This document shows positions 44,428-56,087 of a stretch of DNA of 64,000 nucleotides, piece by piece. Each line of letters opens with the position of its first letter. Position 1 is the first letter of the stretch. The translations under genes were made by a program, and so were the position numbers. This DNA comes from CAVORB01 sp963698495. GTDB lineage: Bacteria > Pseudomonadota > Gammaproteobacteria > Chromatiales > Chromatiaceae. The notes below the pieces were generated by a model. That model was not told the origin of the DNA, did no database searches, and saw only the letters and a program-made list of their open reading frames with translations. The stretch is from the NCBI GenBank assembly GCA_963698495.1, contig CAVORB010000018.1, forward strand, positions 1-64,000, given 5' to 3'.

Positions 44428-45306
44428 ATGTTCAATCTACGCAATCTACTTACCGTCGGTCTGGTCGCGCTGACCGCCACAGGTTCGGTCCAGGCGGCCG
44501 AGGACCAGCGCCACGTCCCCCTCGACGGCCAGAGCAACTTCCGCGATCTCGGCGGCTACGAGACTGTCGACGGTCGCCAGGTGAAGTGGGGCGAGGTGTT
44601 CCGCTCTGGGGAGCTTCCGAGGCTGAGCGACGCTGATGTCGATCGCCTCGGGTCCCTGGGGGTCCGCACCGTCTTCAACTTCCTGACGCCTGCCGAGATC
44701 GAGCAGAGGGGCGACGACCGCCTGCCCGAGGGCGTCCAGGAGATCGCGGCGCCGATTGCCGGCGCTGAAGACGAGCTTGTCTTGGTGGTGCTGGAGGCGC
44801 GCAAGACCGGCAACTTCTCCGCTATTCCGCCTGAACTCAATGCCGATATCCATCGCATCCTCGTGAAAGATGCCAAGGGAGAGTACGCGGCTTTGCTGCG
44901 CGCGGCCGCGGATCCGGCCAACCGGCCGCTGGTCTTCCATTGCTCCCACGGCGTGCACCGGACCGGAACGGCGGCGGCGATCCTGCTCTCCGCGCTCGGC
45001 GTCCCCTGGGAGACCGTGCGGGAGGACTATCTGCTGTCCAATGTATATCGAGCCAAAGAGATCGACAGACGCCTGGCCGAGCTGAGGGACCTCGCGGCGG
45101 AGAACCAGGGGGTGCTTCCCGAGTCCGTCGACACCACTAACATGGAGGCCTTCTACCGGCTCCAGGGTGCGTACATCGACGCATCACTCGAGGCAGCCGT
45201 CGAGAAGTACGGATCGATGCAGGCTTACATCCGTGAAGGCCTGGGACTCACCGACGACGAGATCAAGGAGCTGCGCGATCAGCTTCTCGTTTCGCCTGCC
45301 GATTGA
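44428..45306 (+). CDS. Exported PTP-like (dual-specificity type) phosphatase
   Basis: 292 aa. Residues 1-23 are a signal peptide (LTVGLVALTATGSVQAAE). The N-terminal NFRDLGGYETVDGRQVKWGEVFRSGEL motif and the active-site loop HCSHGVHRTG at 171-180 (C172, R178) match tyrosine phosphatases of the bacterial PTP/DSP group (HCxxGxxRT). Located in the periplasm, it could hydrolyse phospho-sugars, phytate-like compounds or protein. It lies between the beta-barrel gene and a Tat-exported protein in the sulfatase operon. Confidence 0.85.
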   Translation: MFNLRNLLTVGLVALTATGSVQAAEDQRHVPLDGQSNFRDLGGYETVDGRQVKWGEVFRSGELPRLSDADVDRLGSLGVRTVFNFLTPAEIEQRGDDRLPEGVQEIAAPIAGAEDELVLVVLEARKTGNFSAIPPELNADIHRILVKDAKGEYAALLRAAADPANRPLVFHCSHGVHRTGTAAAILLSALGVPWETVREDYLLSNVYRAKEIDRRLAELRDLAAENQGVLPESVDTTNMEAFYRLQGAYIDASLEAAVEKYGSMQAYIREGLGLTDDEIKELRDQLLVSPAD

Positions 45307-45340
45307 CCACGATATTTCTCGCCAGACGGAGGAAACTCCC

Positions 45341-46465
45341 ATGAACGAATCCCGCCGCGGTTTTCTCCGGCTCAGCGCCCTGGCCGGGGCGACCCTGGCG
45401 GCCGGCACCGTTCCCGGCATCGGCGCAGCGCGTGAGACAGGGCAGGGCGGCGCTGATTCAGTGGCGCTCGACCTAAGCATCTCCGGATACGAGTACGACC
45501 ATGTCCGCGCGCTCATCGACGGCCGCGTGGAGGTGGAAGGCTGTAACCTGAGGTTCCAGCCCGGGAAGATCGGAGATCTGAACACCCACGTTTTTTCCGG
45601 TCCGCGAACCCTGGACGTGACGGAGATCGGCCTGTCGCCCTTCATGCTGGCCTATGCCAACGACGACTTCCGCGCCTACTCCCTGATCCCCGTTTTCCCC
45701 TTGCGCCTGTTCCGGCACAAGAGCGTCTTTATCCACGCCGACCGGGGCATCGAACGGCCAGAGCACCTGAAGGGCAAGCGGGTTGGCACACCCGGGTACT
45801 CTTCTACGTCCCTGGCATGGATTCGCGGCTTCATGCAGCACGAGTACGGTGTGAGTCCCGAGGACGTCGAGTGGGTCGTGTCGGCGGTGGACTCGTCCGC
45901 AAAAGACGCCGGAAGGGCCTCCGCGCAGGAGCAGATCCTGCCGGAGGGCATTTCCATCACGGTGGGTCCCGAGGGTAAGGACGAATCGGATCTGCTCCTC
46001 GACGGCGACGTGGACGCGCTGTTCCATGCGGCCGAGCCGAAGGCGTTCACGGAGGGCAACCCCAAGGTCAGGCGGCTCTTCGCGGACCCGAGAGCAACGG
46101 AGCGCGAGTACTTCGCCCGCACCGGGATCTTCCCGATCATGCACGCGGTCGCCATACGCAACGATTTGATCGATGCACATCCGTGGCTCCCAAAAGCGGT
46201 GTTCGAGGCCTACTCCCAGGCCAAGCAGCTACACTACGAGGCCATGCGCATGCAGTGGTTTCTGGGTACCCTCCCATGGTTTGGTCAGGAGCTCGACGAG
46301 ACGCGGCGGTTGATGGGCGAGAACTTCTGGCCTTACGGGGTCGAAGCCAACGAGAAGACCCTGAACGCGCTGTTTCAATATTCCTACGAGCAGGGACTTG
46401 CGAAGAAGAGGTTGACGATCGAAGAGCTTTTCCACCCCGCGACACTGGGACTGAGCGATACATAG
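45341..46465 (+). CDS. Tat-exported dihydroxyphthalate-decarboxylase-like / solute-binding protein
   Basis: 374 aa. ATG 45341 has GGAGG 8 nt upstream. The N-terminus is a twin-arginine signal (SRRGFLRLSALAGA). The body matches 4,5-dihydroxyphthalate decarboxylase-like periplasmic-binding-fold proteins (LDLSISGYEYDHVRALIDGRV, GLSPFMLAYAN, GKRVGTPGYSSTSLAWIRGFM). Cytoplasmic family members are decarboxylases, but Tat export suggests a ligand-binding role, perhaps for an aromatic or sulfated acid. It ends the sulfatase operon. Confidence 0.8.
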   Translation: MNESRRGFLRLSALAGATLAAGTVPGIGAARETGQGGADSVALDLSISGYEYDHVRALIDGRVEVEGCNLRFQPGKIGDLNTHVFSGPRTLDVTEIGLSPFMLAYANDDFRAYSLIPVFPLRLFRHKSVFIHADRGIERPEHLKGKRVGTPGYSSTSLAWIRGFMQHEYGVSPEDVEWVVSAVDSSAKDAGRASAQEQILPEGISITVGPEGKDESDLLLDGDVDALFHAAEPKAFTEGNPKVRRLFADPRATEREYFARTGIFPIMHAVAIRNDLIDAHPWLPKAVFEAYSQAKQLHYEAMRMQWFLGTLPWFGQELDETRRLMGENFWPYGVEANEKTLNALFQYSYEQGLAKKRLTIEELFHPATLGLSDT

Positions 46466-46752
46466 TGACGGCGAACACCGAGCGTCCCTTCAGCGGCTCC
46501 CACGTCGAACGGCTCTTGGGATCTATTGCCGCGGCGAGAAGACAAACGAGGGCGCCGTCCGGCGGCCATCCTGCAGTAGGGGCATGATCAACACGCGCAC
46601 AACGTCGGAAGTGACGGTAGGGCTCGCCTGGTGCCGGACCGAGCGAGGGTGCCCACCCCGAGCTTTTCGTTGTACGCACTAACCGAGAAAGCTACCATTT
46701 ACGCGCTCGTCTGAAGCACAGGCTAGATACCTCATCCGATAACGTTGCATCG

Positions 46753-47049
46753 ATGATCGCCCGACGCTTGATTCCCAGGGCCTCGTTACTTGCCGCCTTT
46801 GCGCTCATATGCGCGCAGGTCCTGTGGGCGAGCCACGAAATCGAGCACCTCGGCAACGTCGACGAGGGCACGTGCGAAGTATGTCTGACGGGACATGCGA
46901 TTGGGTCGCCACTTGCCTCCTCACCCTCAACGCCAGTTTTCCCTCCCACACCGGCTGGCGTAGAGCAGACGCCTGGTTATATACCCAGCGCGAAAAGCTG
47001 CTACCGCGCCCATCGCGCCCGCGCACCTCCGGCTCCGGTTCGGTCCTGA
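46753..47049 (+). CDS. Small exported His/Cys protein, zinc-uptake chaperone-like
   Basis: 98 aa. Residues 1-26 are a signal/anchor segment. SHEIEHL and GTCEVCLTGHAIG give HxxEH, CxxC and GH, and the C-terminus ends in RARAPPA, which is typical of small proteins annotated as zinc-uptake chaperones beside ZnuABC-type genes. It starts a five-gene plus-strand operon for metal uptake. ATG at 46753 lacks a strong ribosome site. Confidence 0.7.
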   Translation: MIARRLIPRASLLAAFALICAQVLWASHEIEHLGNVDEGTCEVCLTGHAIGSPLASSPSTPVFPPTPAGVEQTPGYIPSAKSCYRAHRARAPPAPVRS

Positions 47050-47127
47050 GCCGAATCCCCTGACTTGACCGTACTGCCGGGGCAGCGCCTCGGTGTACGT
47101 GTTTGTCCCAGCGTCCGGAGAGAAAAG

Positions 47128-48747
47128 ATGCGCAAGTTCCCTTTGCGAGGTGCGCTCGTCGGCGCCTTGCTGACCCCCGTGACAGCCACCGCCGCCAGCG
47201 ATGCGGAGATCGCAGAGCTCAAGTCCATGCTCAATGCGATGAAGGCCGAGTACGAGCAGCGAATTGAGGCCCTGGAGAAGCGCCTCGCCAAGGCCGAGGG
47301 TGAGGCCGCCCGTCAACGCGAGGAGGCCGCCGAGTCCAAACCCATGACCGCCTCGGTAGTCCATTCCGCACCAACCGCAAGCACTGCCAACGCGTCGGGC
47401 GGTTTCGGCGCGCTGACCTCTGGGACGGCGTTCAACCCCCAAATCTCCGTGATTCTGGACGGGAACTACTACCACGACGGCATTGGCGGGGAGGGCGCAA
47501 CGCTGGTGGGAGAGGCCTTCATGCCGGGGCGCTCGTTACATGTCCACGACGAGGACGCAGAACAGGATGGACACGGGCATGAACACGCGTCGACGCAGAA
47601 CGGTTTCAACTTCCGCGAGGCCGAGATCGCCTTCTCCGCCACGGTCGATCCCTATTTCGATGCCTCGCTCTACCTCGCCATCGATGGAGACGGCAACGTC
47701 GATCTCGAAGAGGGTTGGTTCCAGACCCGAGGCCTCCCCTATGGCCTGAAGATCAAGGGCGGCAAGTTTCTCAGCGATTTCGGCTACATCAACAAACAGC
47801 ACCCCCACCAGTGGGACTTCGTCGATCAGAATCTGCCCTATCTCAACCTGCTCGGCGACCACGGCCTGCAGGACACCGGCGTGCAGGTGACCTGGTTGCC
47901 GGATTTACCGGTCTACACGCTCCTCGGCCTCGAGGCACTCCAAGGCAACCAGGAGGTTTTCGGTACGACTCTGAGCGATGATCAACAAGACCTGCTCGGC
48001 CTGAGCGACACCAAGGACGGCCCGCGGCTTTGGACCGCGTTCGCGAAGATCGCACCGGATATCGGCGAGAACCATGCCCTGCAGCTCGGGCTCTCCTACG
48101 CGCACAACACCCAGCACCAGGAAGCTGGTGAAAATGAGCTCGAGCTCGACGGGGAAGCCGGGCACGAGGAAGGGATCGCGGATCATGAGGGAGACGACCA
48201 CGATGATCACGCGGAGCACACGCATGCGCTGCTCCAGAACGGGCTCGAAGGCGACGCCGACCTGTGGGGTGTCGATGTCGTCTACAAGTACGACGCCGAC
48301 GCGGCCTACGGAAAGGGCGATTTCAAGTTCCAGGCCGAGTATCTTCGCTCGATCAAGGACCTGAAAATCCGCAGCGCCAATCTCATTGACGAGGAGACCG
48401 GAGAGGTCCTTGACTCCGATTCGGCCTTGCTCGGATCGACGCGCAAATTCACTACAGACGGACTTTACGCCCAGGCGGTCTACGGCTTCGCGCCCAAGTG
48501 GACCGCGGGCCTGCGCTACGATGTTCTCGGGCTGACCAACAAGGTCAGCGGCGGGGAGGGTGCTGATTTCGGTTCTTCGGACCGCTGGACCCTCGACTTT
48601 ACCTGGAACCTCTCTGAGTTCTCGCGCCTGCGCGCTCAGTACGCCCGCAACGACATCCTCGTCCTCCCCGGGGAGCGCGAGCGCTTCGACGCCTTCTATC
48701 TGCAGTTCCTGATGAGCCTGGGCGCCCACGGTGCCCACCCCTTCTGA
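47128..48747 (+). CDS. Outer-membrane porin with His-rich loops, likely zinc-related
   Basis: 539 aa. ATG 47128 with GGAG 8 nt upstream. Residues 1-23 are a signal peptide; 24-69 form a coiled coil (EIAELKSMLNAMKAEYEQRI), as in OprO/OprP-like or zinc-regulated porins; residues about 95-539 are a beta-barrel ending in F. Two His-rich acidic segments (about 138-156 and 346-367, e.g. HGHEHAS and DDHDDHAEHTH) are predicted loops that could gather metal. It lies in the operon with the binding protein, ATPase and permease. Confidence 0.85.
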   Translation: MRKFPLRGALVGALLTPVTATAASDAEIAELKSMLNAMKAEYEQRIEALEKRLAKAEGEAARQREEAAESKPMTASVVHSAPTASTANASGGFGALTSGTAFNPQISVILDGNYYHDGIGGEGATLVGEAFMPGRSLHVHDEDAEQDGHGHEHASTQNGFNFREAEIAFSATVDPYFDASLYLAIDGDGNVDLEEGWFQTRGLPYGLKIKGGKFLSDFGYINKQHPHQWDFVDQNLPYLNLLGDHGLQDTGVQVTWLPDLPVYTLLGLEALQGNQEVFGTTLSDDQQDLLGLSDTKDGPRLWTAFAKIAPDIGENHALQLGLSYAHNTQHQEAGENELELDGEAGHEEGIADHEGDDHDDHAEHTHALLQNGLEGDADLWGVDVVYKYDADAAYGKGDFKFQAEYLRSIKDLKIRSANLIDEETGEVLDSDSALLGSTRKFTTDGLYAQAVYGFAPKWTAGLRYDVLGLTNKVSGGEGADFGSSDRWTLDFTWNLSEFSRLRAQYARNDILVLPGERERFDAFYLQFLMSLGAHGAHPF

Positions 48748-48766
48748 GCTCAATGGAGAATCCCGT

Positions 48767-49657
48767 ATGTTCCAACGCATTTTGCTCGCTCTCCTTTACT
48801 CCCTCGTCCTGGCTTCGACGCAGGCGGCTGCGCTCGATGTGGTCGCCACCAGCTCCAGCATGGGCGCGCTGGTGCGGGAAGTGGCCGGACCCCGGGCGAG
48901 GCTTACCGTGTTGGCTGGTCCGACGCGCGATCTGCATGCGTTGCAGGCCAAGCCGACTATGATGCGCGCTCTGCGCGGGGCCGATCTGGTGGTTGCCGTC
49001 GGTGCCGAGCTGGAGGTCGGCTGGCTGCCGGTGGCGATCCGCGGCGCGGCCAACCCGAAGATCCTGCCCGGCACCAACGGCTACTTCGAGGCCGCGGCGC
49101 AGGTGCCACTCCTCGACATGGGAGGGGCCGCCAATCGTGCCCTGGGCGATGTCCATCCGATGGGCAATCCGCACGTCAACATGGATCCGGTGCGCATGGC
49201 CACGGTCGCGCGAGCCCTGGCGGAACGGCTCGCGCTCATCGATTCCGCTGGGGCGGGCGAGTACCGCCGGAGAGCCGGGTCTTTCGCGGATGAGGTCGAC
49301 CGGCGGATGAAGAGCTGGAGCGCCGAGACCCGAGGCGCGCCCGGCGTCGTCCTCTACCACCGCGATGCCATCTACCTGCTCGATCGCTTCGGCGTACCTC
49401 TGCTGGGCACGATCGAACCGATTCCAGGCGTTCCGCCTACCGGCAGGCAGATCAGCACCCTGACCGCCGAGCTGAAGGGGCGCCGGGGCATCGTGATTCA
49501 CACCCCCTACCAGTCGCCCAAGGCACCCGATTCTTTGGCCAGCAGCCTTGGATGGCGGGTTGTCGAGCTCACCATGGAACCGCCCGAGGGATCGGACGGC
49601 GACGGTTACCTGGCCCATATCGGTCGTTGGGTCGGTGTCATCGCGAGCGCCAAGTGA
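48767..49657 (+). CDS. Zinc/manganese-type ABC transporter substrate-binding protein
   Basis: 296 aa. Signal peptide residues 1-21. ZnuA/TroA fold features: SSSMGALVREVAGPRARLTVLAGPTRDLHALQAKP (H of metal site), NPHVNMDPVRM (HxxM type), VVLYHRDAIYLLDRFGV, IVIHTPYQSPKAPDSLA. The usual His-rich charged loop of ZnuA is absent, and the first metal loop has DLH, so the metal may be Zn or Mn. Next gene overlaps its stop (GTGA). Confidence 0.85.
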   Translation: MFQRILLALLYSLVLASTQAAALDVVATSSSMGALVREVAGPRARLTVLAGPTRDLHALQAKPTMMRALRGADLVVAVGAELEVGWLPVAIRGAANPKILPGTNGYFEAAAQVPLLDMGGAANRALGDVHPMGNPHVNMDPVRMATVARALAERLALIDSAGAGEYRRRAGSFADEVDRRMKSWSAETRGAPGVVLYHRDAIYLLDRFGVPLLGTIEPIPGVPPTGRQISTLTAELKGRRGIVIHTPYQSPKAPDSLASSLGWRVVELTMEPPEGSDGDGYLAHIGRWVGVIASAK

Positions 49658-50265
49658 CGGCCGGCGAGCAGCAATCCGCGCACCAACGACGGGAGCTACT
49701 TCGCGTCGAGGGGCTGGTAGCGGGTTACATCCGACCCGTCGTGGGCCCGCTCTCCTTCCGCGTCTCTTCAGGGGAGGTCGTTGGTCTCTGGGGAGCCAAC
49801 GGCACTGGAAAGTCGACGGTCCTGAATGCAATCGGTCGCGGGGCGCGGGTCTTCGGCGGCTCCGTGGAACGGGCGCCCGGACTCACCCTTGCGTATCAAG
49901 AGCAACAACCGGTGCGGCTGCCGGTCATGCCGCTGACGGGCGGTGACATCGCGCGCGCCGCCGGCGCCGACCAGCGCCAGGCTCCTCCGGCACTGAAAGC
50001 GACTTTGAACCGGCGCATCGACGCCTTGAGCGGCGGTCAGTACCAGCTGCTGTGCGTCTGGGCCGCGCTCGGTAGCGCCACGGATCTGGTGCTGCTCGAC
50101 GAGCCCACCAACAACCTCGACCCGCGCACCGAGGCACTCTTGATCGAGATACTCGCCGCCGAGCGCGGTCATCGCGCCGTCCTGCTCGTCAGTCACGAAC
50201 GGCGCTTCCTGGACGCCGCCTGCTCCCGGGTGTTGACCGTGGAGCCCTGGCAAGGGGATAGATGA
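49654..50265 (+). CDS. Metal ABC transporter ATP-binding protein
   Basis: 203 aa, shorter than the usual 240-260. Walker A is GANGTGKST, the ABC signature LSGGQYQL, and Walker B LVLLDEPTNNLDP. GTG start at 49654 overlaps the binding-protein stop, and its stop overlaps the permease ATG. It should power metal import with the neighbouring permease. Confidence 0.88.
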   Translation: MTAGEQQSAHQRRELLRVEGLVAGYIRPVVGPLSFRVSSGEVVGLWGANGTGKSTVLNAIGRGARVFGGSVERAPGLTLAYQEQQPVRLPVMPLTGGDIARAAGADQRQAPPALKATLNRRIDALSGGQYQLLCVWAALGSATDLVLLDEPTNNLDPRTEALLIEILAAERGHRAVLLVSHERRFLDAACSRVLTVEPWQGDR

Positions 50266-51068
50266 TGGAGAGCTTCACCGAGGTCCTGTTGGACCCGCTG
50301 TTCCGCGTGCCCTTCTTGACCGGTCTGCTGCTGGCCGCCGTGCTGCCACTGCTGGGAACCCTGCTGATGTTGCGCGAGGAATGGCTCGCCGCCCTGGGAC
50401 TCGCTCACCTGGCGGCGGCCGGTGCCTTGCTCGGGCTGGCCGCTGGGGTGCCCGCCGTGATAGGCGGCGCCGCCGGTGCCCTCGGGGGCGGTTTCGCCAA
50501 AACCCTGTTGCGCGCCCGTGGCAACGCCGCCTACGGTTTCATGGTCCTGATCGGCTGGGCGACCATGCTGCTCGTGGCGGCCAACACCGCCATCGGTGAC
50601 TCGCTCGGGCAGGCAATGATCGACGGGCAGCTATACTTCGCGGCGACGGTCGATCTGAGCGCCGCCCTGATTCTCGCAGTCCTGAGTATCGCCTTGCTGC
50701 CCTGGCTCAGCGGCAAGCTGTTGCGAGCTCGCTTCTTTCCGCGCTTCGAGCAGGCAAATGCATTGCCGGCTTGGCGATGGCATCTGAGCATCGATTTGCT
50801 GGCGGCGGCAGGCATGGCCGTCGGCACCGCGACACTCGGGCTGATGGGAGCCTTCGCCTTAGTTTTCGTGCCGGCTTGGCTCGCTTTCCGTTTGGCACCG
50901 AGTTGGCGCTGGACCTTGATGACTTCGGCCGTGATCGGGATCGGCGGATACCTGATTGCGTTCCTCCTGGCACTCTCACTAGACCAGCCCTTTGGACCTG
51001 TACTCGTCGCCGTTCTGGTGGTGGTTGCGGCTGCAGCGACGATCATGCCTCGGCTGTTTCTGGCCTAG
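50262..51068 (+). CDS. Metal ABC transporter permease (ZnuB/TroC-like)
   Basis: 268 aa, eight predicted TM segments. PFLTGLLLAAVLPLLGTLLMLREEWLAALGLAHLAAAGALLG has the ABC-3 family start, and ATLGLMGAFALVFVPAWLAF the central motif. ATG overlaps the ATPase stop (ATGATG). Last gene of the metal operon; a 9-bp hairpin follows. Confidence 0.88.
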   Translation: MMESFTEVLLDPLFRVPFLTGLLLAAVLPLLGTLLMLREEWLAALGLAHLAAAGALLGLAAGVPAVIGGAAGALGGGFAKTLLRARGNAAYGFMVLIGWATMLLVAANTAIGDSLGQAMIDGQLYFAATVDLSAALILAVLSIALLPWLSGKLLRARFFPRFEQANALPAWRWHLSIDLLAAAGMAVGTATLGLMGAFALVFVPAWLAFRLAPSWRWTLMTSAVIGIGGYLIAFLLALSLDQPFGPVLVAVLVVVAAAATIMPRLFLA

Positions 51069-51144
51069 CACGAGTCCATCGACGCGGTGCTCTACCAGAG
51101 TGCCGTCCGAAGCGCGGCTGACCGCGAACGACGCGTCCCCCGCA

Positions 51145-51169
51145 ACCTGTCCCCACCATAGGGACAGGT
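51145..51169 (+). terminator. Hairpin after metal-uptake operon
   Basis: ACCTGTCCC (51145-51153) pairs perfectly with GGGACAGGT (51161-51169) around a 7-nt loop, 77 nt after the permease stop. No U run follows. Confidence 0.45.
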
Positions 51170-51370
51170 AGACTCGCGTTCCGATCTCGGACCGCGTTAC
51201 AACGACGGAGCATCGACTACAACCGAAGCACTGCAGAGGGTGGCCAGCGACGAGTGGCGGATCAGTTTGCCCCGTTAGCTACGGGCAATCAGTCTGCCGA
51301 CGCTTTGTGGGTCCTCGTCGGATCGGAAGTGCGCCACCGGCAAGCAACCTCCAGTCTCCGGAGGAGGCCG

Positions 51371-51676
51371 CTACAGATACTTGATGCGTCCGAGCAGATC
51401 GTCGATGCCTGTCACGACGTCCTGCAAACTGGCGCCATCGTCAGCCGTTCCGACGACCACCCCTTTCCCGGACACCGGTACCAAGGTGTCGATCTGGAAT
51501 CTCCCGGGGGTGCCCCTGAGGAAACACTCCTCGTCGAAGTAGAGCCGGTCGCCGTCGGAGCCGACGGCATCGGATTCCAGTGTGTCAAATCCAATCAATG
51601 CCTTGAGGTCGTCCAGGCTGGCGACCTCGACCTCGTCGATGGATTGCGTGTCGGGCGTGATCAGGAAGGCTTTCAT
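51371..51676 (-). CDS. Small unknown protein, 101 aa
   Basis: ATG 51676 (GAGG 9 nt upstream) begins MKAFLITPDTQSIDEVEV and a compact acidic protein (DDLKALIGFDTLESDAV, RLYFDEECFLRGTPGRFQID, KGVVVGT). The pattern resembles small phage- or plasmid-type DUF3846-like proteins, but I am not sure. Neighbours are unrelated. Confidence 0.65.
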   Translation of the reverse strand: MKAFLITPDTQSIDEVEVASLDDLKALIGFDTLESDAVGSDGDRLYFDEECFLRGTPGRFQIDTLVPVSGKGVVVGTADDGASLQDVVTGIDDLLGRIKYL

Positions 51677-52220
51677 TTCGCGTTGCCTCGTCACGGGAAA
51701 GTTTGTCGGGAATCGGCTCTGTACCGGTGGCTCAGAGATGGCTGTGGGTGAGCGCCAAACATCGGAATACTCGAAGGCTCACCCCATCATCATAGAGATA
51801 CGCGGCCCGCCCGTCCCGGAACTGGGCAAGGCTCAGACTGGAGTTGAGCACTGTCGGGGCGTTGACCGGACCCTCTTGCCAGTTGTGACCGATGGAGGTG
51901 CGCAGGCTGTCGGTGCCACCCATGCTCAGATTGTGGCAGGAAATCAGCTGCAACCCCCATCTGGGGGTGGTGGCTGAGTGTTCATGTGGCCCGGCGTGAC
52001 CCGCGATTGGCGGGCTCCGGCGGTGTCCTGAGATGCCCTCCAAACCGATAGTCGGAAGCACAAGCGTCTTGCCTGTTCGAAATGTAATAGGCTGTAACGA
52101 TCGACCGGATGCGACTAAACGATTGGACGCCCGGGCGCGCGGCCCCTAATTTCAAGCTGCGACTAGACAAGATCCGAGACACACGAGCTCCAACCGAATA
52201 CACCATGATCGGAGGCGAAT
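51677..52220. other. Intergenic region upstream of katG
   Basis: Contains the peroxidase remnant and the presumed katG promoter. No OxyR gene is adjacent; the site TCGAAATGTAATAGGCTGTAACGATCG at about 52078-52104 is A/T-rich and might hold it, but I cannot define a box. Confidence 0.4.
51797..51941 (-). pseudogene. Di-haem cytochrome c peroxidase (CcpA/MauG) fragment
   Basis: About 48 codons read SCHNLSMGGTDSLRTSIGHN, WQEGPVNAPTVLNSSLSLAQF and RDGRA, a well-known block of bacterial di-haem peroxidases just after the first CxxCH. The first Cys of CxxCH is lost (LISCH), and flanking sequence on both sides is not peroxidase. It is a deletion remnant of a periplasmic H2O2-reducing enzyme, immediately upstream of katG. 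Confidence 0.7.
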
Positions 52221-54395
<2,175 letters not shown>

Positions 54396-54448
54396 GTCGC
54401 TGCACACTTTCTCACCCGGTTACTGATCGCGGCGGGAAAGCGGCAAAA

Positions 54449-54495
54449 CCACCGGAAGCCCCGGATTTCTCGGGGCTTCCGGTGGAATCGTTTTT
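54449..54495 (+). terminator. Intrinsic terminator of katG
   Basis: CCACCGGAAGCCCCG (54449-54463) and CGGGGCTTCCGGTGG (54471-54485) form a perfect 15-bp stem with a 7-nt loop, followed by aatcgTTTTT (T run 54491-54495). It starts 54 nt after the katG stop. Confidence 0.9.
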
Positions 54496-54804
54496 ACATC
54501 CGCTCAACTGACCAATTGATTTGGCTGGACGTACGGCTTTTCATCCACGTCTTGTTACTGAGATCTGTCAGAACCCTTCGCTGTTTGGATTTAGAGATAT
54601 CGCGCTGAAACCTGCGCAAGGCGGCCGTTGGCCCAGTTGCGCGGGCTGGACGGCTTTCGCCGGGGATTTTGGACCGACCCGCCGCTGGCTGCCTCAGTGC
54701 GGCTGTCTACTTTCCGCTCCGGGGGGCTTGGGCGGGTGGGGCGGGGGACACTTCCTCCGCAGTCCGCAAGCCGCGCCTGAGGGCACAGTTTCGCCGGCGG
54801 TCCC
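54496..54804. other. Convergent intergenic region
   Basis: About 310 bp between the katG terminator and the TRAP permease 3' end. No gene recognised. Confidence 0.4.
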
Positions 54805-56087
54805 TCACATCATCCCCAGCTGCCGCGGCAACCAGAGGGACAGGGCGGGCCAGTAGGTGAGCACCATGAGGAAGGCGAGCATGGTCAGCAGCCAGGGGAA
54901 GCAGCGATGGTGAGTCTCGGTCATCCCCATGCGTGAGATGCCGCTCGCCACGTAGAGGTTGAGGCCGACCGGCGGCGTGATCATGCCGATCTCCATGTTC
55001 ACCGTGATCATGACGCCGAAGTGGATGGGGTCGATGCCGAGCGCCATCGCCACCGGGAACAGGATCGGGCGGTGATCAGGATGATCGAGGAGGGCTCCAT
55101 GATGTTCCCGGCGAGCAGCAGCAGGATGTTCACCACCGCCAGGAAGCCGATGGGGCCGAGCCCGGTCTCCACCAGCCATCCCGCCAGCGCCTGCGGGATG
55201 TTCTCGTGGGTGAGCAGGAAGGAGAACAGCACCGCGTTGGTGATGATGTAGAGCAGCATCGCCGACATGTTCGCCGAGTCGATCAGCACCTTCGGCACCC
55301 GGGCGAGCGGCATGTCGTGGTAGACGAAGACCGCGACGATGAAGGCGTAGACCGCGCTCATGGCGGCGGCCTCGGTGGGGGTGAAGATGCCGGAGTAGAT
55401 GCCGCCCATGACCACGACGATCAGGAACAGGCCCCACATGGACTCGCGGAAGGCCTTCAGCCGCTGGCGCCAGTTCGCCTTCGGCATGCGCGGGTAGTTG
55501 CCCTGCCGGGCGCGCCACCAGGTGGTGATGCCGAGCATGGTGCCGAGCACGATGCCCGGAATGATCCCGGCGATGAAGAGCGCGCCCACCGAGCTGTTGG
55601 TCGACACCGCATACATCACCATGACGATGGACGGCGGGATCAGGATGCCCAGGCCGCCGGCGGAGGCGACGACGCCGGTGCCGAACCGCACCGGGAAGCC
55701 CTGCTTGACCATCGCCGGCAGCAGGATCGACCCGATGGCCACCACGGTGGCAGGCGAGGAGCCCGAGACCGCGGCGAAGAGGGCACAGGCGACCACCGCG
55801 GCAAGCCCCAGCCCGCCGTGCCAGTGCCCCACCATGCTGGTGGCGAAGGCGATCATGCGCCTGGCGACGCCGCCGTGGGTGAGGAAGTTGCCGGCCAGTA
55901 TGAAGAAGGGGATCGCCATGATCTCGAACTTCTCGATGCCGGTGAAGAGCTTGAGCGCCACCGACTCGATGGGCACCTCGGTCATGGTGAACAGGAAGGT
56001 CAGCACGGTGAGACCGAGTGCGATGGAGACCGGCATGCCGGTCAGCATGAGCACGACCAGGAGTCCGAAGATGATGGCGGCGCTCAT
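54805..56087 (-). pseudogene. TRAP transporter large permease (DctM), frameshifted
   Basis: ATG 56087 starts 12 TM segments of DctM (FGLLVVLMLTGMPVSIALG, GVVASAGGLGILIPPSIVMV, GIFTPTEAAAMSAVYAFIVA). Near 55065 the frame changes between SSIILITA and PILFPVAMALGIDPIHFGVMI, as if one base were missing in ccgcccgatc. The second frame carries the conserved C-terminus (TPPVGLNLYVASGISRMG) to 54805. The overlap with the DctQ gene is 4 nt. The DctP binding protein is missing in this window. Confidence 0.85.
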
